A DNA stretch of 64,000 nt from Sphingobacterium sp. lm-10. GTDB lineage: Bacteria > Bacteroidota > Bacteroidia > Sphingobacteriales > Sphingobacteriaceae. Within the stretch, counting starts at the first letter, position 1; each line of letters starts with the position of its first letter. The DNA lies in assembly GCF_023554555.1 (NCBI RefSeq), contig NZ_JAMJWC010000002.1, forward strand, positions 1 through 64,000, given 5' to 3'. A program made the translations under genes and the position numbers. The notes under the pieces were generated by a model that was not told the origin of the DNA, did not search any database, and saw only the letters and a program-made list of their open reading frames with translations. Positions 51,969 through 61,956 of the stretch are shown in pieces.

Positions 51969-52419
51969 TATTTTAGTATTTAAATTTGGCTTTTTGAAAG
52001 TACAAATCCCAGCATTTGTGATGAAATGGCGTTAGCTAACTGTGATTTGAAACTCTTTTATTTCTCAATAATACATTTTTCTGCCGGATATGCCCATACT
52101 AGAATACAACTAATTTCCTTTTAAGGAATAAAAATAGTGGTGGGTTTGTGTAAGGAAAACACGAATAGAGCCTAATGGGTAGTAATCTATTCATTAGTAT
52201 GCTACAAATCCCCCTTTTCCTACTCACCAGTTTGACATATGTTTTCGTTCCTAGTACAATGCTATTAGCATAAAAATTCTGTGATGTAAGAATGAGATAT
52301 TGACAGTTTGACGCTTGGCAAAAGAGCGGATTTAGAAGTCTTAAACGGTCTCCCATCACTGAATTTAATACCAAGTCGTTCTGCCCGCCTACTGCAAATA
52401 CAATTTCGTATGCAGTTTT
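51969..52419. other. Gene-poor spacer, 451 bp
   Basis: A 91-codon open frame on the minus strand (52099-52374) has no recognisable motif and Cys/Leu-rich, shadow-like content; I do not accept it as a gene. I see no tRNA, repeat or strong hairpin. An operon promoter for TM2 is expected near 51980-52010 but matches the consensus poorly. Confidence 0.4.
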
Positions 52420-53937
52420 TTATTCAAATACTCTATTTTCGAATAGTTTCTTTAGTGTGTTGAAATTTTGTTGAGGGCTTTTACAAATGAAGATAGTTTG
52501 CCAAACTTGCTCCTCTTCGTCTGCATAAGGATTATAAATGCTCCTAACAGGCTTGACTTCTTCAAAATAAGGTTTAAAAAAATCCGACCCTTTTTGATCA
52601 CTATATCGTATGGCGATTACTGTGTTAGGCATATCTCCATCTGGTAACCAAAGGTAAAAACTTCCGTGTAGAGAAAATGCTTCTGGTAAACCGTAATTCC
52701 CCCCGAGTAGAGCAATAGCTCCTGCTTGCCCATAATGCTTACCCCAAATCAGACAGTTTTTCTGTTCTTCTTCTGGCAAGCTGTCATAAACAGTTTTCAA
52801 TTCAACAAGGGTCTCTTTCCACTTTGCTTGAGAATATCGTTCTTCTTTTATTGCATACTTCCCACCTTCTATCTCTTTTTTTTCATATTGATATTCATTG
52901 TTTAAATAGTTTTCTAACGATGTTATCGGTAGAGAAAAAGGAAGAAGCAAAAATCCAGAAATAATCAGTAGCGAACTAACTGGGTAGATAAACCACTTTC
53001 TCTTTTTTAAGATTACGGACTCCCAGAATACTCCACCAAATGGCAAAATGGTAATTACGATAGGATAAAAATAATATCCCTTCCCTTTACTAAAAGCCAG
53101 CAACAAAACCGACAACAATATCGAAATCGATAATACGCGGTATCTTTTCATGCTTTGATGACACATAAAAATGATTGCTGGAACAAAAAGCAATAATGTG
53201 AGCGGATTCAGAGACATTATCAGCCCGAATAATACCTTAATGGGCGAAAGTTTATCCAGTTGTGTCTCGTATAATCGCGAAAACATCTTGAGCACTGGAA
53301 AATCATTAAAATACTGCCATATGATGTTTGGGCTGACAATCAGAATAAAGACAATGACATTCCACCAAAATTTGTGCCTTATCAAAGCTTCTCTGGTTTG
53401 CTGGAAAAGCAATAGAGTAGCTAACCCAAAAATAAAAAATGCAATATCATATTTTGTCAGGAAACCTAAGACGACTGTGAATGTGAGATACCATAAATAT
53501 TTTATGTCAGGAAACTTTACATATTTTGTAAGAAAATAGAAGCTTGCCACCCAAAACAATTGGCTGAAAACAACAGGTTGAAAAAGCTGTTGTGAACGTC
53601 CCATTAACGGAGTTAAGCATAATAAAACTAAAAATACCGCTTTCCATTTTCCACCTAATGCTACTACTGTTTTTGAGACAAAAATAAAGATCAAAATAGT
53701 AGCGATATGCGGAAAAATATGATGAACAAAAACAGATTGCGATTGAAATAGATTTTGAATAAAGGCAATCAAAGCAATCAAAGGTGGAAATTCCATGTAG
53801 CCAAAAGCAAGATGGTTTCCTGTCTCAATATGTAGTAACTCGTCTCCCTGAAAACCGGAGTGATAGTCAGCAATTAAATGGATAATGAGTTTTATCAGAC
53901 AGAAGAAAAATACAACTAATTTAGTTTGTCTATCCAT
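52420..53937 (-). CDS. GT39-like membrane glycosyltransferase (ArnT/PMT type)
   Basis: The 505-residue protein has about ten membrane helices over the first 340 residues. The first periplasmic loop reads YHSGFQGDELLHIETGNHLA and MEFPPLIALIA, matching GT-C dolichyl/undecaprenyl-phosphate sugar transferases (GT39, PMT_2), whose catalytic acids are the D-E pair. The last 140 residues form a soluble domain. It should transfer a lipid-linked sugar in the periplasm; target unknown. Confidence 0.85.
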   Translation of the reverse strand: MDRQTKLVVFFFCLIKLIIHLIADYHSGFQGDELLHIETGNHLAFGYMEFPPLIALIAFIQNLFQSQSVFVHHIFPHIATILIFIFVSKTVVALGGKWKAVFLVLLCLTPLMGRSQQLFQPVVFSQLFWVASFYFLTKYVKFPDIKYLWYLTFTVVLGFLTKYDIAFFIFGLATLLLFQQTREALIRHKFWWNVIVFILIVSPNIIWQYFNDFPVLKMFSRLYETQLDKLSPIKVLFGLIMSLNPLTLLLFVPAIIFMCHQSMKRYRVLSISILLSVLLLAFSKGKGYYFYPIVITILPFGGVFWESVILKKRKWFIYPVSSLLIISGFLLLPFSLPITSLENYLNNEYQYEKKEIEGGKYAIKEERYSQAKWKETLVELKTVYDSLPEEEQKNCLIWGKHYGQAGAIALLGGNYGLPEAFSLHGSFYLWLPDGDMPNTVIAIRYSDQKGSDFFKPYFEEVKPVRSIYNPYADEEEQVWQTIFICKSPQQNFNTLKKLFENRVFE

Positions 53938-54780
53938 TTGCTTTTTATTAAAGAAGCCGTTCTAAAATGCGCACAATGTCTATACAGCTTGAAGAAGAAG
54001 CGGAGTGGAAAGACAGAACTTTCAACTTGACACCAACGTAAGAAAAGCCTTTTTTTCATAATTTGTAAAAGCCCGTAAGGGGGCACATATTGGTCTGATC
54101 ATTTATTGATCTAGTTTGACTAGAGGCAATTTACAAAAAAAACATAAAACTATTATTAGTATATATAACATACTATCGACTACCCATTAATATAGTTTTT
54201 TGGCTTCTTTAGATAGAAGTACAAAGAATAATCGGTGTTCATGATATCATCAAACGTGAAACAAAATGAAATTGTTTATCAGCACTACCATATCATCATA
54301 GAAGATCCTTTTCCGCAGTGCGGATTAGCTTTTCAGTATTCGTAAATCAAGACTATATAAAGGTTAAAATATTTATTTTTAAATAGTTAACCCATAATCA
54401 CTGGGTTGGAGTTCATGAGTAATTTACTTACCAAAAGATGTTTTAGTTCTTTTAGATTACATAAAATATTTAGATAATCTCTAAAACGACAAGAGCTTGC
54501 AAATATGTAATTTGCAAGCTCTTGTATGATTTTAACCTTTCGGTTGGTAGGCAACAGGGGGTTCCATTTGAAACTTTATTTGAATTTTTAGCAGTTTTTG
54601 AAAATATTATAACGGTAGATCAAACGTTAAAAAAACAACCTAAATCTTTGCCAGCCAAAAGGAATCGAGGGTTTAAACCGTAATGATGTTACTGAGGTTA
54701 GACTTTTCAATATTGAAAAGGTGTTCAAAATCCCTTAATGATTGTCTAAATTGTACCTCTTATCTTATCCTAGGGATGGC
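53938..54780. other. 843-bp gap between the core-like region and the defence block
   Basis: No convincing gene. Two short frames on the + strand (54241-54345, 34 codons; and a 24-codon frame near 53969) look like gene debris. A 16-bp hairpin (54489-54525) is the only strong structure. The sequence is AT-rich. This could be one edge of a mobile or swapped segment, but I see no att-type direct repeat or integrase. Confidence 0.45.
54489..54525. terminator. 16-bp stem-loop in the gap
   Basis: ACAAGAGCTTGCAAAT and its exact reverse complement close a 5-nt loop. On the minus strand a CGTTTTAG run follows; on the + strand TGATTTTAA. It lies 255 bp behind the last gene of the defence block and could end that transcript, or be a structured RNA. 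Confidence 0.6.
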
Positions 54781-57700
54781 TTATATTTTAGTTTCATAAT
54801 TTGTAAATCCGGAGGAAATCACTGTTTCTACGTGGCCTATTAAAGTATTCACGAACGTGTCAAAATCGCTACCGGCATTAATAAAATCTTGATTTACTAC
54901 ACCTCGGTAATCAGTCAATTTGACCCTTGACGCATAATCTTTTTCTGCAATAAGGTTGTTTGAGATCAGTGGCGTGATATCTTGTCCTATGTTATTAATG
55001 ACCTTAGCCAATGATATCACCTCTTCTTCCAATAGCTCATATCTATCACTTTCTCCCTGATATTTAGTAATATCAACGGAAATTAATACATATTTATCGG
55101 CATTATCAGAGGCTCTTTCCAGTTGTAATTTACTCATAGTGACCGAATTTCTCGAATCCCATCTCGACTTAACCTCGATGAAATATACAGGGTCACCATT
55201 GTAATAGATAATAATATCCTGACCTCCTTGTACATCTTCGGCATCTACTCTCTTTTCCTTATCTATGACTAACTGTGAAGTGATAGTAGAACTAAGTTTT
55301 TCCCGAATCTTTCTTTCAATATAAGTTCCAATCTTATGCTTATGCTGGAAGTCTGAATTTCGCTCTTTTTCTAGCCTTACGACATCCTCAGCTTTAGATA
55401 AAATTTCATCAAAATTGGGTAATTGAACAAGTTTGCCCAGTTTCTTTAATTGATCTTCTTTCAGTCTAACAATCGAGAATATGTCATCTTTCGTGTCTTG
55501 GTTGGTAACAATTTCCAGCATCAAGTTAGCTTTTCTGTCATCCAAGCGTTGGAAAAGATCTTTATAAAATGGATTGTTTAATTTAGATATAATGCAAATA
55601 ATGTCCTCTTTAAATGAATGCTCATTAATATCATTGATGTCCGTTTCAAGAAATACATCCTCAATTTGTTTAGATAAATACTTGTTGTCAATAATGTCGT
55701 TTTCAACGAGAAAGTTGTTGAAATCTCTATGAGCGAGAATTGCCCGGATCTCTGATTTCGTAACTTTGTTATAGAGCTCAATTATTTCTTCTTTCAAATC
55801 TATATCCTTCTTGAGTTCAGAGATATTCCGCAGTGTATAAAGTTGATTTGGATAAATTTTTGAGGTCAGAAAAACTTCTTTATACCTATCTTCATAACAG
55901 CTAATCACATCAAATATAAATCTTATATGGCTTTCAATCCAAGAACTTGTTTGATGTAAAATGGTATTAAAAAACAGTTTAACAACCTTTTTTTGAACTT
56001 GTCTAACATCAAGATCCTCTTCTTTATTATTGACTGAATCGATGTAAATAAGGTTATTGTTGACATTGTAATAATCACTTATAAGAGCCATCAATCTGTT
56101 TGGCTTGCTTTGCGAATTTATATTGTTGGTTAGCTTGCAGTATGACAATAAGGCTTCGAATGAATCAATATCAAAAGTTGAATAGATTGACTCATCGCAA
56201 TTAACAAACAAATCAACATCATACTCGCTAGGAAAGCAAAGATGATTATCGGATAAAATCTCATTAAGTTTATTATTGATACTGTTCGAAAAATCTTTAC
56301 GGTGATAAATATCAAAGTTGAAATCAAACTTAAACCTTTCGTCAATCAATTGTGAAATTGAATGTGGCATAATTTTCTTTCCAATTTCAATCAGTTGATC
56401 ATTTATGTCTTTGCCTTGTCTTAGGTTGCTATAACTTTGGAATGTTCCATCCAAATTTGGCAATAGTTTATAGCTTGTAAATAAATCACCACGCTTTTCT
56501 TCCAGCAAATAGTCATAATATTTTTTTAGTAATGTTTCATCAAAATCAACCAGAGAGCACTCCTCTATTTTTTTTACGATGTCTTCATTGTTGAGGAAAA
56601 TAAATTCATCATTATCCCATTTATCAACGTATATACTCCAATACTCTATTGTTTGTTTGGAAGGCACATTTGAAAAAAACTTATCAACTAAGTAATATAT
56701 ATCGTTGAAATATTCTTTCTTTTTCAATAGTTCGGGATTCAAAAAGGTTACTTCACTGGCTTCCTTATACCCGTCTTTTGTATCAACAATTTCCAAACTC
56801 TTAAAATTATTTACCCACTCTTCCTGTAGGCCAATGAAATACTCATTTAGAAGTGTATTATCTGTATTTCTTTTGAAGTAGATATTTGCATATAGCAACG
56901 GATTCTTTACCGTTAAAACATTACTGTTCAAAAACTGAAACAACAAAGCTGATGCCTTTTCTAATATTAATCTATTCGCTTCTTCCTGATCTTTTACCTG
57001 ATCTTTGTTACTTTTTAGGTGAATTCCGTCTCTTGGTTCCGTTGGCAGAAAACGATTGCAATTAATGATAAAATTAATTCCAAAGTCTTCAGAACCAATT
57101 AAGGGATAATAGAGAAATAACCGAGCGACCCGTTCAGGAAACTCAAATAGGGTCAGATCTTTATTTATGGGTAAAATAATCTCTATTTCATTGGCGATAT
57201 CTACAATTGAATAAATAATCTTTTCCTCTCCATTTTTATTAATAGAGGTTTTATATAACCCGATCTCTTTTTCATTGAACACTTGTTCCTTCCTTAATAA
57301 GGTGAAATTTGATTCAGATCCATCTATCGAGATAACCTTGACATATTCCAATCTGTTGTTGATTGTTAAAACAATAGGGATATATTCGTCCAGGTCACGA
57401 TAAGATTCGGCAACGTATTTCTTTTCTTTTTCGGTTCCAGGCAGGTAAGTAAATGTTGTAGATAATTCAGGATTTTCAATAATCTTTCCGGTTTCAATAA
57501 TTTCAAAAACCCGATTCTTTTGCAACCTGATCTGTTCACTTAGATCTTCCCATTTTTTTGAACTTCTATCAACAAGAAAGTCTTTGATCTCAATATAGGT
57601 TCCTGATGACTCCAAAACAGAGTTGATTAAAAATTTTCTACCCAAAGAGTGAGTAGTAAGGAAGCCCGTACCATATTTCCCGACAGGGGGAATGTCGCTA

Positions 57701-58002
57701 AATTCGTCTTTATCGCCAGAAACTTGTTTGATAAGAGAGACGAGGGAATTCGAATTAAAAGGCCGTCCATTATGTGTAAATGAAAACTTACCATTCTTGT
57801 AATCCAGAATTACTTGGCAATTAGTTGTCAGGTCACATGCGTTCTGAACCAGTTCCCATACTGCTCGATTAGATGAAAAGTCATTGAACTTTTCGAAATC
57901 CCTAAGCATTTTATCGGCATGCTGTTTTAAATCTGATCTTTCCGATTCCTCTTGTGCTCTTTTAACAGCTTCCTTCCGATCAAATAGTATATTTTCTTCC
58001 AT
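54781..58002 (-). CDS. Sacsin-like GHKL ATPase with C-terminal PD-(D/E)XK (DUF3883-like) domain
   Basis: The 1073-residue protein starts with a GHKL ATP-binding fold: NRAVWELVQNACDLTT (Glu50, Asn54), FTHNGRPF (76-83) and VGKYGTGFLTT (107-117), as in sacsin and Hsp90-like ATPases. A long unassigned helical middle follows. Near the end, GGQDIIIYYNGDPVYFIEVK (926-945) has Asp929, Glu943 and Lys945, the D-ExK triad of a PD-(D/E)XK/DUF3883-type nuclease. It lies 3 bases behind the STAND gene. Such GHKL-nuclease fusions sit in defence islands. ATP-dependent nuclease action is inferred. Confidence 0.8.
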   Translation of the reverse strand: MEENILFDRKEAVKRAQEESERSDLKQHADKMLRDFEKFNDFSSNRAVWELVQNACDLTTNCQVILDYKNGKFSFTHNGRPFNSNSLVSLIKQVSGDKDEFSDIPPVGKYGTGFLTTHSLGRKFLINSVLESSGTYIEIKDFLVDRSSKKWEDLSEQIRLQKNRVFEIIETGKIIENPELSTTFTYLPGTEKEKKYVAESYRDLDEYIPIVLTINNRLEYVKVISIDGSESNFTLLRKEQVFNEKEIGLYKTSINKNGEEKIIYSIVDIANEIEIILPINKDLTLFEFPERVARLFLYYPLIGSEDFGINFIINCNRFLPTEPRDGIHLKSNKDQVKDQEEANRLILEKASALLFQFLNSNVLTVKNPLLYANIYFKRNTDNTLLNEYFIGLQEEWVNNFKSLEIVDTKDGYKEASEVTFLNPELLKKKEYFNDIYYLVDKFFSNVPSKQTIEYWSIYVDKWDNDEFIFLNNEDIVKKIEECSLVDFDETLLKKYYDYLLEEKRGDLFTSYKLLPNLDGTFQSYSNLRQGKDINDQLIEIGKKIMPHSISQLIDERFKFDFNFDIYHRKDFSNSINNKLNEILSDNHLCFPSEYDVDLFVNCDESIYSTFDIDSFEALLSYCKLTNNINSQSKPNRLMALISDYYNVNNNLIYIDSVNNKEEDLDVRQVQKKVVKLFFNTILHQTSSWIESHIRFIFDVISCYEDRYKEVFLTSKIYPNQLYTLRNISELKKDIDLKEEIIELYNKVTKSEIRAILAHRDFNNFLVENDIIDNKYLSKQIEDVFLETDINDINEHSFKEDIICIISKLNNPFYKDLFQRLDDRKANLMLEIVTNQDTKDDIFSIVRLKEDQLKKLGKLVQLPNFDEILSKAEDVVRLEKERNSDFQHKHKIGTYIERKIREKLSSTITSQLVIDKEKRVDAEDVQGGQDIIIYYNGDPVYFIEVKSRWDSRNSVTMSKLQLERASDNADKYVLISVDITKYQGESDRYELLEEEVISLAKVINNIGQDITPLISNNLIAEKDYASRVKLTDYRGVVNQDFINAGSDFDTFVNTLIGHVETVISSGFTNYETKI

Positions 58003-58005
58003 ATA

Positions 58006-61000
58006 TTATTCTACTTTTTGTACTGTTTTAAATAGTTGATGAACGACATCTTCTTTTGTATAAACAAGATCTGCTTTCAATCCCTTAGAGACAAATTCTG
58101 TAAAGTCGCTATGTTGCTGACTTACGGAATTCATCAGTTTTTCTATCGTTTTCTTACTTTGCAATTCGACGGTTTGTAGCCAATTTTTTTCGATTTCTGA
58201 CTCCTTATTCAATCTGATCCTGTGTTCAGATAGCTTCCATAATTCAAACAAGATTTGACACTGTTTTTCTTTTTCTTGGCTAATAACAGAAGGAATCGGT
58301 AAACTAATCTCTGGCAAGGTTGTAATTATTTTTTCATCAATAGGTATAGGAAGCGGACTCAATCCATTTTGATCGACATCTTCTTCCCTGATTAACAGCT
58401 TATTAAAGGCTTCAAAATAATCTTTCTTAAATCTCAATCCTCCAATAGCCACATCATCCTTTACAACAATAATCGAAAAAAAGTCAATATCTATATTTGA
58501 TAACAATGATAAATCCATTGACAATTGAAAGAAGGCATCTCCATCAGAAAAATCAAAGTCTCTAATGCCGAAAGTAGCGTATGTAAGTGTCTCGGTTTCT
58601 TCGAGACCATTTGGTAGAATGAATTCATAGCTAGCATCTTCCTCTATTACATTTAGTATTGCTTTTAATTTGTTCAGCTTTTCGTTTTTGGCTTGATGCC
58701 ACCATTCCTCGACAGCTTTCCGAGCAACATGCACTGCTTTTTTATTTTCTAAAGGGATATTGGAAATGTAATATTGTATAGTAGCATACAGTCTTTCAAA
58801 ACACTTTTGTTCCTCCAGACATATACTTTCCGAATCAAAATAAGGAATTGTCTTACTTTCAATTTTTCTAAATGCTTCCTGCATATTGCCTAGTTCTAAA
58901 TAAACGGCTTTAAGATTTATTAAGGCAACATTTCTCGCATGTTCCTCTTTCGGAACGAAGATGTTTAGCAACTGGTTGTTGATGTTTCCAAGAGAAGAAA
59001 ACCATTTGTTTATTTCTTTCTCTTCGGGCAGATGGTCATTCAGTTCGAAATATTTTTTCTCATACTTAGGATAAGGTCTTTTCTTGGCAATAGCATCACT
59101 GAGTTTAAGCCTGAATTGAGCAACATACGGAAGCGCTTTTTCTTTTTTGCCGTTATTTCCTTCTAATAAGGAATCTACCAATTTAACAATGCTTTTTGAC
59201 CACTCAATAGCTATCTTACGAACCTCCAGAGTATTTTTCTGCCATTCGTAAGCCGAAGTTTCCTGATATTTTTTTTGTATGGCAGACAACCATATTTTAT
59301 TGAGATGTACATCAAATAAATTACCAATGGCTTCCACAGTAAGATGTTTGATGGAGTTTTGTTTGACAACAGATATAATTTCCTCTGAGGGAAAAGGCAA
59401 TAATATTGCTTCTGTACAATACTTTTCATAAAACGGAAGGAAAGCATGCATCACTTGTATTCTGAATACACTGAATTCATTTGCTTTATCCACTTCACTA
59501 TCAAACAACAGGTACTGTATGTAGATATTACTTTCTTTTTCCTCGATAGTTAATGAGTTGGTGCTTACTTTTAGATAACTCAGTATAACGCTTTTATTTT
59601 TGCTTACAAATTCTTGAAAGGCTATCGGATTGCTAATCTGTAAGTACAACATGAACTCTTTAGCTTCCTGGATATCCATACAGATCAGATCATCAATCAA
59701 TATTTTATTCTGTATAAAAGGTAAGCTCAACGATAATTTTAACTCATTAAACCATTTGAAAAGAAATTCAAGTCCCTGATAGGAAGTGATAGGAGAAGTT
59801 CGTTTTGTCAGCCTATCTTTCAAGGCATTGGCGAACAATACTAAATCGGTGTTTTCAAAAGAATAGATTGGCAATTTCTTTTTTAATTCAGCGAGCTGTT
59901 GAAAATTTCTTCCTCGTTCACCCATTATTCTTGAAAGCTCGTCTAAAGTATTAAGCTCTGTAAATGGTACTGTGGCCATAGAGAATAGCTCTATACCTCC
60001 TGTATTATAAGCCTCATCAAATAGCTCCTTGTTCGAAAGCCAATAACGTTGAGGTTCTCCATGCATGATACCATCTAGGGCGAAAACCATATCAGAAATG
60101 TCACTTTCGCTCAACAAGCTTGCTAAACCGTTGTAAAAAATAGCTTTATTGCTGTTAGTCAATAAAAGTGGAGCATTTATAAAGAAATCATGTTTGTAAT
60201 TCTCATCAACTATCTTTAAAAGATTAATCAGTGATTCTTCTATGGGTAAATTGCTGTGTAGTAAATCTTTTAAGTGGTTGGATCTAACTGGATGAAGCCC
60301 TTCGACATATTGACCATCAAAATTCAGAAAATATTCTTTTTCAAGTTCATTTAGTAATATTCCTCTGTCTTGCTGAAAACCAATTTCAGCTTTTATATAA
60401 GCTATAAGTCTTTTGGTCTCCAGCTTAATATTCAAACAATCTGCCAAGGAAACCATTCGTAGGATTTCAATTTTTGCTGCCGATGATGCAGATTCGTACA
60501 GATACTTTATTTGAGCCAAAAGTCGCTCATGAATCATCTGCCCTTTTGTTAAAAGGTAGGTATACTCTATCAATAGTCCCTTATTCACTACCTGTTCCCA
60601 TACAGGTTGCCATTCTTTAATATCAGCGTGGATCTTCTTTTTCTTTTTAAATTGTTCGAAAATATCTTTTGCTTCATGAGTTGACAAAGAAATATCTATC
60701 GGAGTCAAGTTGACACGTGATATATCAGCACCGAATCTAAACCAGTCTTCTTGTCTTGAAGTAATCAAAAACTTAACAGGCATATCGCTAGTCTTCTCCG
60801 CAATATAAGACCAAGAGATTACGGAATTATCTAGTCCATCGATTACAACTAAAGGAGCTTCCCCAATAAAAACTCTTGATTCTAAAAATTCCACGACAGC
60901 ATTAGCCTCGTTTGTGTCTCTGCAAGTATTTAATTGATAGATAGCATGGTTCGGTTTTAAATTATACCCTATCTGCCATGCTAATGTCGATTTCCCCTGT

Positions 61001-61365
61001 CCACTGGAAGACCTAATGACGACAATGTCCGACTTTTGAATTGCTTCTTCGATTTGCCTTTCCCAGTTCTTTCTCCTTACAGGAAGTCCCTGAACAATAC
61101 GTAACGGTCTCGCTGCCTTACCATCATAATAATCATCCGATTGTTTCCCATTGTCTAAATAAGAGACTTTTAACACCCAACTATTCTGAATGGCTTTATT
61201 TACAGGTGCTTTTGAAAACGAGTCTCTTATGTCCTGAAAGAGACAAATGACATCAGCTTCACTGATTATCGTCCGATTTTTTGACCAAATAAGTGTGTTG
61301 TAAAATAATGCATTAAGAAACTGGAACTCCGTTCCTCTATTTACATTCCATTCTTTATACAGCAA
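58006..61365 (-). CDS. STAND NTPase, downstream part of an interrupted nuclease-STAND gene
   Basis: The 1119-residue frame has a P-loop RSSSGQGKSTLAW (118-130), Walker B PLVVIDGLDN (171-180) and the STAND-type sensor KFLITSRQEDW (198-208). A long helical repeat region follows, then a beta-rich end. Its only start is a TTG. In the same phase the frame continues upstream for 27 sense codons to a TAG at 61449-61447, the stop of the 153-residue nuclease frame. The two were most likely one gene. The domain order nuclease-NTPase-sensor matches Avs proteins. The first residues here (KEWNVNRGTEFQFLNAL) already lack a proper N-terminus. Confidence 0.78.
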   Translation of the reverse strand: MLYKEWNVNRGTEFQFLNALFYNTLIWSKNRTIISEADVICLFQDIRDSFSKAPVNKAIQNSWVLKVSYLDNGKQSDDYYDGKAARPLRIVQGLPVRRKNWERQIEEAIQKSDIVVIRSSSGQGKSTLAWQIGYNLKPNHAIYQLNTCRDTNEANAVVEFLESRVFIGEAPLVVIDGLDNSVISWSYIAEKTSDMPVKFLITSRQEDWFRFGADISRVNLTPIDISLSTHEAKDIFEQFKKKKKIHADIKEWQPVWEQVVNKGLLIEYTYLLTKGQMIHERLLAQIKYLYESASSAAKIEILRMVSLADCLNIKLETKRLIAYIKAEIGFQQDRGILLNELEKEYFLNFDGQYVEGLHPVRSNHLKDLLHSNLPIEESLINLLKIVDENYKHDFFINAPLLLTNSNKAIFYNGLASLLSESDISDMVFALDGIMHGEPQRYWLSNKELFDEAYNTGGIELFSMATVPFTELNTLDELSRIMGERGRNFQQLAELKKKLPIYSFENTDLVLFANALKDRLTKRTSPITSYQGLEFLFKWFNELKLSLSLPFIQNKILIDDLICMDIQEAKEFMLYLQISNPIAFQEFVSKNKSVILSYLKVSTNSLTIEEKESNIYIQYLLFDSEVDKANEFSVFRIQVMHAFLPFYEKYCTEAILLPFPSEEIISVVKQNSIKHLTVEAIGNLFDVHLNKIWLSAIQKKYQETSAYEWQKNTLEVRKIAIEWSKSIVKLVDSLLEGNNGKKEKALPYVAQFRLKLSDAIAKKRPYPKYEKKYFELNDHLPEEKEINKWFSSLGNINNQLLNIFVPKEEHARNVALINLKAVYLELGNMQEAFRKIESKTIPYFDSESICLEEQKCFERLYATIQYYISNIPLENKKAVHVARKAVEEWWHQAKNEKLNKLKAILNVIEEDASYEFILPNGLEETETLTYATFGIRDFDFSDGDAFFQLSMDLSLLSNIDIDFFSIIVVKDDVAIGGLRFKKDYFEAFNKLLIREEDVDQNGLSPLPIPIDEKIITTLPEISLPIPSVISQEKEKQCQILFELWKLSEHRIRLNKESEIEKNWLQTVELQSKKTIEKLMNSVSQQHSDFTEFVSKGLKADLVYTKEDVVHQLFKTVQKVE

Positions 61366-61446
61366 TACCTGGATTTTTGCATATAATTCATTTGTTGATT
61401 GGGGTTCAAAAGAAATCCTATCTCCAAAATCACTAAAATTTGTGTT

Positions 61447-61908
61447 CTAAGATAGTGTTTCCAATTTGTCGATCCAGTATTTCGAAAGCGGCTGTCCTTG
61501 TCTTTTGCTTATGAGCGTAGAGAGGTTTCCATCTGCAATCTTCATGTTATAGACAAGTTTAAATCTGCTGTCAGGATTTTTTTCGTACACTTCTAGGAAA
61601 TTCTGAAGAACTCCTAATCCCCAAAAAGTGCCAGCATCCATTTTATTAACAGATGACTTTAATTGGATATATTCGGAATCAATAGTAATAGTTTGAGACG
61701 TATGCAAGTCGATGTCCTCAATTCCCTCCAATTGTATGAATTTTGTTTTTGCATCCTTTTTTAGCTCTTGTAGTATTAAATAACAGGCATAAAGTATTTG
61801 AAAATGAATTCCTCTAAAGTTGGTGGCTCCTCCATTTCTTTTCTGTAAAATGTTATCTAAGTTTTCAGTAACTTGTTTTAGGGTTGTGGTTTTAGGTTCA
61901 GCTCTCAT
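61447..61908 (-). CDS. DUF4297/Cap4-like nuclease domain, upstream part of an interrupted nuclease-STAND gene
   Basis: The 153-residue frame reads GGATNFRGIHFQILYACYLI (RG-x-x-FQ, residues 26-45), then LEGIEDIDL (60-68) and EYIQLKSS (79-86). This is the E/D...Q-x-K pattern of DUF4297/Cap4 PD-(D/E)XK nucleases, the DNA-cutting effectors of CBASS and some Avs proteins. It stops at a TAG, and the same phase remains open after it. It lies 48 bases behind the helicase. The nuclease fold may be nearly complete at 153 residues, so a separate short protein is possible. Confidence 0.8.
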   Translation of the reverse strand: MRAEPKTTTLKQVTENLDNILQKRNGGATNFRGIHFQILYACYLILQELKKDAKTKFIQLEGIEDIDLHTSQTITIDSEYIQLKSSVNKMDAGTFWGLGVLQNFLEVYEKNPDSRFKLVYNMKIADGNLSTLISKRQGQPLSKYWIDKLETLS

Positions 61909-61956
61909 CTTCTAATGATTTTTTATTCTACGATCCAACAACAAATGCATAATAGT

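Noticed and set aside
52099..52374. 91-codon frame on the minus strand in the spacer
   Set aside because: Composition and Cys/Leu content are not protein-like; no motif and no promoter.
54241..54345. 34-codon + strand frame in the gap
   Set aside because: Too short and without any recognisable relative; it may be a gene fragment but I cannot support it.
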